NCBI RefSeq assembly: GCF_964340395.1
Contig: NC_135561.1
Location: 8,374,732-8,438,731, forward strand
DNA from: Glandiceps talaboti
Taxonomy: Eukaryota > Hemichordata > Enteropneusta > Spengelidae
Direction: 5' to 3'
Length of the DNA: 64,000 bases
Below, piece by piece: positions 40,240-50,437 of this stretch. Numbering within the stretch: position 1 is the stretch's first letter; every line of letters begins with the position of its first letter. The notes beneath the pieces were generated by a model. That model searched no databases. It saw only the letters and a program-made list of their open reading frames with translations, and had not been told where the DNA came from. Position numbers and translations under genes: made by a program.

Positions 40240-40660
40240 GGTTTTAGATGTAGAATTATATGACTGTTATTGGTCTGAGGGGGTGTACATGATGGGATAT
40301 GTGACTGTTATCAGTCTGACGTGGTTTAGATATAGGGGTATTAGGGGTATGTGACCATTGTTGATCTGATGTGGTCTGATTTGGTGTATGTGAGGAGTAT
40401 GTGGCTGTTATCCGTCTGATATGGCTTAGGTGAAGGGTATGTGACTTATCAGTCTAGTATCAGAGATTGATGTGTGGACCATATGACTTAATAATGGTCA
40501 GACAGGTATAGTGTAGGTGGGGAACTGTGTGACTGATGAGAAACTATGCGACTGATGTTAGTTGGACATGGTCAGCCATATTTGTGAGTGGGGTATGTTG
40601 TCAGATTGGTATGACTGATGAGGTGAAGGGCTGTGTTTGTTACTTGTATACTTATTTCCA
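40240..40660. repeat. Old diverged tandem repeat
   Basis: Six or more units of about 60 bp share gtatgtgactgttatcagtctgat. Heavily diverged. Confidence 0.6.
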
Positions 40661-40899
40661 CTTGGTTGCAAGTGACTGGTCAAGTTCATGAAGAACCATA
40701 GGACTGTCTTCCATGTTGTGTACCATTCAGTTGTGGGACAGTGCGACTGTTTCAGATTGGTAACACATGAGTTATCAACCTATATGACCACTAAGTTTGC
40801 CAGGGTACTACTGAGGTGTAAGGGCCAGCCAGGTTATATGTCGCTCATTAGTTTGGTTCTACTGATCCGGGCTTGTAGAGAGAGTGTAGAACTTGCATG

Positions 40900-41600
40900 C
40901 GGTTTGTTGGCCAAGTACCTTGCATATACCGGCCATGTGACTGTTGCCACTTTTGTACTTCTGGGCTAGGGGATGATATTGTAGTAGTAGTTTGTTTATT
41001 TTAGTGATATGTGAATATACAGTTACAAATTACCAATAAAGAGAACAGAAAATTAATACATCACCCAGCCCACAATGAAATTAAATAAATAATCTAAATG
41101 ATATTACTAATATCCAGGTACCATAGAGCTGTATATGTTACTAGTTTGTGCCACATATATATAGGAAAAGTGTAGAATCATATGACTTATCAGTCGAGCA
41201 CCTCCAAGTTATGTATGGGACTGGTCATGTGACTGTTGCTATTTTGGTACTTCTGGGTTGTAGAGGAGATAGAACTGGTGTTCACCAGTTGTAACAAAGT
41301 TGTAGAACTATATAGGCATGGGCCAAATGTACGAAAAATGCAGAAACATGTGATGTGACTCAAATACCACTGAATTATGCATGGACTGGCCATGTGACTG
41401 TTGCTAATTTGGTACTACTGGGTTATGGAGGAGATAGAAGTGATGTTCACCAGGTGTAACAAAAGCTGTAGAACTATATAGGCATGGGCCAAATGTAGAA
41501 ACATGTGACTTGAGTACCGCTGAGTTATAAATGGACTGGCCATGTGACTGTTGCCATTGTGGTACCTTTGGGCTATAGGGGTGAATCAACTGCCGTCCCA
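40900..41600. repeat. About 140-175-bp tandem repeat
   Basis: Three good units (from about 41210, 41385 and 41525) and a worn one near 40930 share actggccatgtgactgttgc ... ggtactnctgggnta ... gaactatataggcatgggcc. Confidence 0.8.
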
Positions 41601-42464
41601 CTGGTTATAACCCCGAGCTGCAGGGCTGTATGTTACTTGTCTGTTTGGCACATTGAGTTGTTGGACAAGTGCAACCTAATGATTTAACTTGTCAGTCCAA
41701 CATCACTGAGGTCACGCAACTGTTGACACCTGCCAACAAATCATGGCATGCTGCTTAATGATGTAAACAGTGTTTGTTTAAGGCAAGCTGTGGGTTGACC
41801 TTTAACATTTCAAGATCTACATGGTGTCACTATGACACAATAGGAAACATATTTTAATGAACCAAACCAATAAAGTGATAAATACAGCAAAGAAAAATGA
41901 ATGTGCCTGGCAGGGAAAAATGTACCCCTTGGATTGATATCATCAAAAACTGCAGTTTTGTGAATCTGAGTTACTTTATTTTCTCTCACAAGAAGATGTT
42001 GAATGGTTAAAGAAAATGTTGTTAACAATCAGTGTACAAAGCAGCCTGGTAAAATTTATACACAGTATGTTATAGTGAAAGGAAAACAATACCTTGTGCA
42101 TTCACAATGATTTAATAAAACTTGGATTTTACACAAGTCTTAGATCAAATGTGTTGGTCTCCTTCACTTTCACTTATCATTATGGAGTTAGCATTGATCC
42201 AAACTTAGGTGTAAGTGATGTACGGACCTTGTCTGCCTGGCATTAGATATGTTGTTCACTGTTTCTAGTGTTATTGTATAATAATACTAACACTTGAAAG
42301 AAAATACATTTAACCAGAAGTTCCCTATCAAGGTCTGTATGTCACTTAACAGTGCCAAGTCCATATTTTTACAATGTAAAAGTGAATGAATCAAATGCAT
42401 TTTATCTCATATAATGTCCAAGATTTAAAAATTGTGAATTCATAAGATATTCTTTCCCTTTAAA

Positions 42465-42600
42465 GGGTAATGTTTCAATTCCAGGTTATCACATTAGTAT
42501 CATCTTAATAAGGATTATATGGGCTCATTCTTTTGTTCTGAGCCAACTTTTTCACAGCTAGATTTTAATCCTAACCTAAAGTAAGTCTTTTAAGCCTTTA
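42465..42600 (-). repeat. Dispersed T-arm-like repeat, reverse copy
   Basis: Contains ctttaaagggtaatgtttcaattccagg ... cacattagt ... ataaggattatatgg ... ttctgagccaactttttcacagct ... taatcctaacctaa, the reverse complement of the 4.7-5.2 kb family. Confidence 0.65.
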
Positions 42601-43154
42601 GTACTGATAAGGTTAGGTGAGGTTATTACTGATCAAGTTCTTTTCTTGATGACTATTTTATTACCAAATTTTTACTTTGTCCTCTTGTGTTGACTGTTTC
42701 TAATTACATAATATTCGTGACAGCTGGCTCAGTCTGGGGGTTTTTGACAGCTGAGATTTTTGTCTGTCAGTCTTGAGATTGTTGTTCACCACATTGGATA
42801 CCAAGGCACGATTGTAGACTCCAAGTCTCTGCCTGTACTAAGCCTGTTATGTTATCTGGAATGTGAAATGTGTTTTAAGATCACGTAGCTGTCCAGCAAC
42901 GACTTTTTCCATTATCATATGTTATATCATGCATAAGCCCAAAAGTATGGAATATATACTCTTGTCGTTCTACGCCACAACAAAGCGTGTCTCTGTCACG
43001 ACAACATGTCAGTGGTTCTGCTGTGTTTGAAATATGAGTCAAAACATTCAAAATTGCCCTTATTCCCCTCAATTTTTCTTTGATATTACTGGCGCTGGTA
43101 TAATTAATATATGTTATTCGCCAATGTTTTTCTTCATCAGCTGGAAAATACTTT

Positions 43155-43543
43155 TGACCTAAGGGTTGTCACTATGAGTAGCTAGACAAGTAGTGACCAT
43201 AGACCTGTTGCTGGTTCCAAGATGCATTGCGTGTCTCTCCATACAATGCCATGTATTCTGTATGTGTGGAAGGGTTTGCACGTGCTACTCAGGGGGACGG
43301 TTGTCACATGACGGTACACTGGGTTTACCCGTAAAATCACACTCTGTCATCGATGGCCTTCAGTCTTTGTTCTATAAAATCACCCATAATTAAAGAGGTC
43401 AACATGTCTTACCATCATTTCCTGATGAAAATGTTATTTCAAATGTAATAAAGACAAAACAAGACTAAATCTAACAACATAAGTGGCGTCCTCTCGCGCA
43501 ATGCATCTTGGAACCAGAAAATCGACTATGGCCCCTTAGGTCA
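43155..43543. mobile_element. 389-bp MITE-like element
   Basis: The ends are inverted: tgacctaaggg and ggttccaagatgcattgcg on the left, cgcaatgcatcttggaacc and ccccttaggtca on the right. The left end carries an insertion of about 25 bases. A 66-codon ORF inside is not called. Confidence 0.8.
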
Positions 43544-44508
43544 CTAGTTTCTTTGGCTGAACGAAGAAAAATATTGGGGAATAACATCTTTGCATTGCAT
43601 TTTAAAATGTTATGTGCCTGACAGTATAGCTTTGATGCAAACATGATGGAAAGCCACTATATAAACTGGCATCTGCTTTGCCGTCAACACAATTTTATTG
43701 TACTTTTCTATTCGTCCAGGTTTTTATGTCGTCCACTCTTAGTACAAAGCTTCATTTGCAGATATAGTTTGTATCAACCTTTCCAAACTTTGGCACATCA
43801 AAGACTTGGGAAAGATTAAATGACACATTATGATAAGGTCTCTAATGTCAAAAAAATTATCAAATCATGTTACAACAGTGAAATAAAAGACTTCATAACA
43901 AAAATCGTTTTAATCATCATCTACTAAAAGGTCTTCTGTCAATTAAAAGTTTTATCACCGAGCACTTCACTTTGTATATGCTGCCAACACTTGTCTTGAC
44001 TCGGTAGTTATAACCCCCTCTAGAGGGTGCTGTGTAAGTGAAAGCAGTGGATGAAAATTTATATTTGACGCAGTTCAAGAATGTAATGTAACAAAATATA
44101 TATATTGAAATGAACTAGCTATCGTCTTTCCAAAATTACAATTTTTTGTTTTGTCATCTACACTGTCCAAGTAAGATTAATTATTTGTGAGTGATGAGAA
44201 TATTCAATTGATGCTATGAGGTTTGCAATGATGCCTTCAACATTCTTGGTAATTATCTAATCGTGAACTCACATCAACATTAGATTATATCAACGACTTT
44301 GTTAATGAAGTTATATCTTGCAAGACAAAGTGAAGAGAGGGTATAAGTTGGTTGGAAATACATCACCACATTTGTTTGATGATCTCATCTCTAGTGTCAG
44401 CTTTTCTACAGTCTGAACCATGAGGGCGCTATACATATGAAATGAACAAGGTCTAGCAAGTTACTTCTCCACCTAAGTTTATCAAACTATATGTCTTTAT
44501 TCTTACAG
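43544..44508. other. Sequence upstream of the first recognised CAP exon
   Basis: Intronic if the CAP gene extends left, as the phase-0 acceptor at 44508 requires. No CAP-like exon was found in it. Confidence 0.6.
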
Positions 44509-44686
44509 GGTCGTGATGCTACTGGACCAGCTGCATCTAAGGCACCAGCTAAAGGAGGACCACCCCCACCCCCACCCCCACCAGCCATAGTACCACCAGC
44601 AGCAGGTGCAGCCGGTGGTACTGATGATGACAAGGGAAGGGCAGCATTGTTCAGTGCTTTGAATAAAGGAGAGGGAATCACTTCAG
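44509..44686 (+). CDS. CAP: CAP exon: polyproline segment and WH2 helix
   Basis: The exon follows a clear acceptor (ttcttacag) and ends at a gtaaat donor, phase 0 in and phase 1 out. It encodes about 59 residues: an Ala/Pro-rich stretch, a run of eight prolines (the profilin/SH3-binding region of CAPs), an Ala/Gly segment, then [17 protein letters not shown], which is the amphipathic helix of the WH2 domain. The Met 18 bases upstream of the acceptor lies in the intron, so it is not a start codon. The upstream exon has to end in phase 0. Confidence 0.93.
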
Positions 44687-47600
44687 GTAAATGACATTCG
44701 GGAAAATTTACTTAAACGGGAACAGAAAACATTTGATATTACAACTCAGTGTGCCGGTCTCTGTGATATAGAGTCGCATGTACAGCTACATACATATTTT
44801 TGAAAAACTATGAAGATTTTATATGGTAACTATACAGAGAAGCCGTGTAGCTTATCCAGTTGGGCATCCAAAAGTTGTTCTAGTTTACTCCTCCCATACA
44901 GAAGCCCTATAGCTGTATAAGGCCCCATTGCTGTCCAACAGGACTGCTACACCCAGTATTCGTCTCTCTCAACTTTGTATCCCTTCTGAAAATTTAGTCA
45001 TTTTTTGTCATCTTGATTTCTTTGAGATTCATAGATTTTTTTTCCAAGATGTTTCTTTCATATTCTCCAGAGAGAAAATGTACTTCTATACCTCAACCAA
45101 AGCTGTAGTCACCATCATTCTTACTTCAAAGTCTGATCTGATCTCCACTAGTGGTGGCAAAACTAAAGTTCTTCACACTGTTCTCCATTGTATTGTTGAC
45201 TATATCTGCTACGCTTGAATTCTCACTTCACAATATTACTACACAGAATATAAAGTTGCCATATTTTCCTTTAATTGTGACCTGTCTGTTGTGTATATTT
45301 TACGATAGTTTTTAGTGATATATTATGTCTTTTGACTCAAATGATTTTACTATAATAGGGAACTTGCAAACCCGCCATGTTGAATGTTGCATCATGGGAA
45401 TTGTGATAATAAATACTAATGAACTGGTATTGTAAACAATACTGTTACATTGTTTGCAACCACAAATGATCAATTCATAGTTACCCTGACAATTGTGGGA
45501 GGTTAATTTTATCGGTAGCTCCAGATTAGGTATTACGATAACCACAGATAATCCCATAGTCCTTTGCATCTGAGCATGCGCAGTCTGGATTGCAAATTCC
45601 CTATTGCGATATATGTTTGAGTTAACGTGCTGGCAATTAATCCATCAACCAGTCAGTCATTGCTTTCTTACATTAGATAGCTTGCTGCATACACTAGGCA
45701 TAGAATTTAACTTTTAATCAACCGTAGATTTGACATGTATGGCTTTTGATTTCAGTCATTATTAATGGTATGAGCTCAAAACACACAGGTTTGATATAAA
45801 AGTCAATGTTTTAGATCCCTGTAACTTTGCAAGAAATATACCATGGTCGTATTACGTGGACAGTTCACCTCTAACCTTATTTTGTTCTGATTTACAATCG
45901 ACCTAAACAACCAGCTAGAAAGTAAGCTTTTCAGCCACTCTAAAATACATTCTCCATAAATTTCAATATTTTTGATTGGCTAATGACAACTTCAATATAT
46001 CTTTTCAACCAATCAGTGCATGACATTTTTTTTTGGCTACTGGTTTTCAAGGATACATTGATTCTGAATGGAGCAATCATCTCAGCCAATCAAATTGTGT
46101 AGAACAGTAATTTTTGAGTGTGCCTAACTCTTGATTCTGATTGGGCCATTCATCTCAGCCAATCAAGGCATCAGATTTTCCTGATGAGTAATTTTCAAGC
46201 ATACCTTGATTCTGATTGGACCAGTGACAGTTGTCACAGTGACATGGGTCTGCATTGTGCATTTCATCATCATGTAATAATCTTACTACATTTTCAGAAA
46301 TCTTGTTCTAAACATTTGGTCTCATCACATCATAAGAAGTTAAATGGTAATGCATACAGCTTGATGCTCATTATTAAACTTACATCATATTCTACCGTAT
46401 CATATTAACTTATAACTATTCTGTGTACTTGATTGGCATCTTTACTAGATGAAGCTCTGTCACTAATGATGTATTTATCTATAGGTTTAAAGAAGGTGAC
46501 ACCTGACATGCAGACACACAAAAATCCAGGTATAGCAAGGTTTAACACAGTTTGGGTGTTTTCATGAGGTGTTTCCATTCATTCCATACTTGATCCATCT
46601 ATCAAGGGACTTGGGCCATTTTTCCCACTGTCTTCCTCTCATATATATATCTCATATATGCATGTCAATATAAAGTTGCTATGTGTATGTTTTTTCTCTG
46701 GGTATGTTTTGCATGAACTACTTACTATCCTGTGTCCAGGTTGTTTCTGTTCATGTTCATAAATACCACCGTGGCTACGTTTTTTTTTTGCAGACTTTAA
46801 GACCATTCTGCGAAAGCCTTGAGGGTAACAGCACTTTCTGTAACTTGGAGCGTGGATGTGAACATGCATGAACACTCCTTGTACACATTCCCTCAATCAC
46901 AAGAGAGATTTTATGAAAAAGTTAACCCATCATCTTAAATAGAATTTGTACATGCTGCAGATGTCTGTGTTGCAGGTTCATGTTCACATCAGATATGTTA
47001 ACAAACTGCGACACTCAATCTCTTGCAGATGCTACCTATGGCCTGTCATGAAATTTTGACGAATTCTACAGAATCATTTGACATAGTTTGACCCTGCTTA
47101 TATTATCCCTATCAATTGTCATAAGCCATCCCAACTAACAACCATCACATTATCTTCTCACTCAGACTTTCAGTGTTAAAGCATAGGTCACCTTGTTCCT
47201 TTCGGACCCAAAACTGACTTAGAACTGTTACCCATTGACCCACATTGACCTTCATTTGTTGCCCTGTGACCTAGGCTGACCTATAACTTTTGCCAACAGA
47301 CCTGTAACTGTTGACCTTTCACCTTTGATGTCAAATGATGATCAGTTGTTATAGAATTCTCTTGTCGTATATTCAACCTCATTCCAACCATCATCCTGTT
47401 ATGTTGACCTCAGCTGCTCCCCACATACCCCGTCAACTGTTATACAGTGTGCATCTCAGCTGCTACCCACATAGCCCAACAACTGTTATACAGTGTGCAT
47501 CTCAGCTGCTACCCACACAGCCCAACAACTGTTATACAGTGTGCATCTCAGCTGCTCCCCACATAGCCCAACAACTGTTATCCAATGTTGACCTCAGCTG

Positions 47601-50406
47601 CTACCCACATAGCCCGTCAACTGTTATACAGTGTGCATCTCAGCTGCTACCCACATTGTCCATCAACTGTTATACAGTGTGCATCTCAGCTGCTACCCAC
47701 ATAGCCCATCAACTGTTATACAGTGTGCATCTCAGCTGCTACCCACATAGACCATCAACTGTTATACAGTGTGCATCTCAGCTGCTACCCACATAGCCCG
47801 TCAACTGTTATACAGTGTGCATCTCAGCTGCTACCCACATAGACCATCAATGGTTGCTTTTGATCTAGACTTTCTTTTTGACAAGACTGACCTTTAGAAT
47901 GTTGTCCTCTGCCTTTCATGTAAATTTTACCTCAAAATTGTACTCTTTGACCTAGACTGACCTCAAATGTTGCCCTTTGACCGTTAGAACATTGCTGTTT
48001 GACCTTCATATGTATTTGACCTTTGCTGCCTTATTTGTTATTACTTGACTTAAATTGACTTGTGGGAACTCTTGACTACCTGAAGTTTCAGAAGTGATTG
48101 ATTTCACTTACGTTGAAGGAAGACATGTTAGTGTTTATAAATGCAGTTTTATACACATCGCATAGCAACAAATACACATTGCTAGTGGATGCGTATCATG
48201 TGTACATGATCAAACACACCCCACCATTGTAAAGGGTAATACCATAGTGGAGGGTCTATGGTAATATCCTACATTGATTGGAATGCTGAGTGGTCTGTAA
48301 GCAAAATTTCAATTATTGTATCTAAAGATATTGATTTTATATGTGTGCATGACAGGTCTGAAGAAGGTGACCTCTGATATGCAAACTCATAAAAACCCAG
48401 CTCTACGCCATCAGTCACCCACCCCATACAAGGGACCAACTCCTTACAAGGCACCATCTGGGGGTCCAACATCACCAGTCTTTGCACCAGGAGATAAGAA
48501 AGTTCCTCCACCCGTTGCTAAGAAACCACATCCCCCAAAACTGGAATTGAATGGTAGCAAGTGGTTGGTGGTAAGTGTGTCTATACTTCACTTCATACGC
48601 TGCTGGAATTATGTATTGGGACAAATGTTGATTCAAAACGAGAGTATTAACCGGTTTGATACTGGCAGCACTCAACTTCTTTGAATGTTCTACCACCAAG
48701 ATGGGCGTCCCCGGGAAAAGGATATATATACCTGAAAAGGATAGATTGTGTAACTGATCATCTAGCATGAGGTAAAATGCTATTGTAGGTACTGAGAATA
48801 AGTCGACCTTCCTGTTCTATTTTGACCCCCTAGCATGAGTTAAAAAGCTACTGCAGGTTGGTACTGAGAATTGTACTGATGTCTATAATTTTATACCCTT
48901 ACACAGGAATACCAGGAAGGCAACAAGAACATTGTCATCGAAACTACCGCACTGAAACAAACCGTGTATATATATAAATGTAACAACTGTACCATCCAAG
49001 TCAAAGGAAAAATCAATTCCATCACTGCTGGTAAGTCTGAAAGAAGGATTGTGAATAGTGAACTTCAGTAATATATTTATTGTCACAATTACTTCCAGAG
49101 AATACAAATAGTTTGTCTAGAGATAACTTTCAAGTTTGGCAGACACTTGTAAACAAGGAGGAACTGACTTGACTCGTTATGGGACTACTATTTTCCATTT
49201 TTCCCATTTCCCACCTTTTATAAAATAGTACTGATTTATTATTTATTACTGATTGTTATGTGTTGTGGTTGTAGGAAATAAAGTATTATTATTACTGATA
49301 TGAAATATTCTAAGGTAGACCTTTTGTACCATCCAAGTTAAAGGCAAAATAAAATGCCATCATTGTTAGTAAGTCTATTCACCTGAAATATACACAATCT
49401 ACAGTTTGGCAATCTATCCTGAAATGTATACACAAATAGTCTATAGTAAGGCAATCTATCCTGAAATATACGCAAATCGTCTATAGTAAGTCTGTCTATT
49501 TGACTTACTATAGACTATTTGTGCATATTTCAGGATAGACTGACTTACTATAGACTGTGCTGAAATATGCACAGTCTATAGTAAGGCAGTCGATCCTGAA
49601 ATATCCACAAATAGTCTATAGTAAGGCAATCTATCCTGAAATATACGCAGGGGAGGGGAGGGGGGTGTGGCCCAAGTTAAAAGTGTCCACACATGTATAA
49701 TCCAGACCTTCAGATGTGACGATTTTTCTTAAGCATAAAGACGTTTCCATGATATGGACCCCATGTTTAGGGAATTTCAGTTGAAACGTTGACCCTTTTT
49801 TAGGATTTTTTGCATGAAAACTTGATCCATTTGGGCGACACGTACCCATATACCTTTCCAAGGGTGTACCTCTGTAGAAATAGAAGAGCTGCGTTTCAAC
49901 AAATTTAAAGAAATACTGTTGATAAGAGTAGTTAAAAGTAACATTTGAGTAGAAGAATTTTGAACATTTTGTGAAATGTTTTGAATGTAAAACTAATAAA
50001 TTATACATTGTGTTGCTATAGATGGATGCAAGAAGACTGGCATTGCCTTAGATTCATTGGTATCATCTCTGGATATCATTAATTGTCAGAGCGTCCAGGC
50101 TCAGGTAGGTACACCAACTACATTGTAATCTTGTCTTGCAAAGTGAAGTACTTTGCATATTGCCTCCATTGCTTGAAGCTTGACAATGTACTGTTGCTTG
50201 AACTTGTATATGCTTTGCGCGACTTGTGTCCCCAAAAAATACCATACTGCCCTCTAGTGTTGAGTTTACACTTTTATGTGTAGCTATAAACTTTATACAA
50301 GACAATTCTGTTGTTTGTACACATGCGTTGTTCAGAAATACATGTACTGCCCTTTACAGTTTATTTGTGTTATGAGACATTGTGTGTGTGTGTCTATATG
50401 TATGTA

Positions 50407-50437
<31 letters not shown>

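Noticed and set aside
44491-44508. ATG at 44491 as a CAP start codon
   Set aside because: It lies within the intron's polypyrimidine/acceptor region. The following AG is a good acceptor and CAP homology begins in mid-protein.
47335-47796. 153-codon + strand ORF in the CAP intron
   Set aside because: It is the 46-bp minisatellite. Peptide repeats follow the DNA period and no family match is visible.
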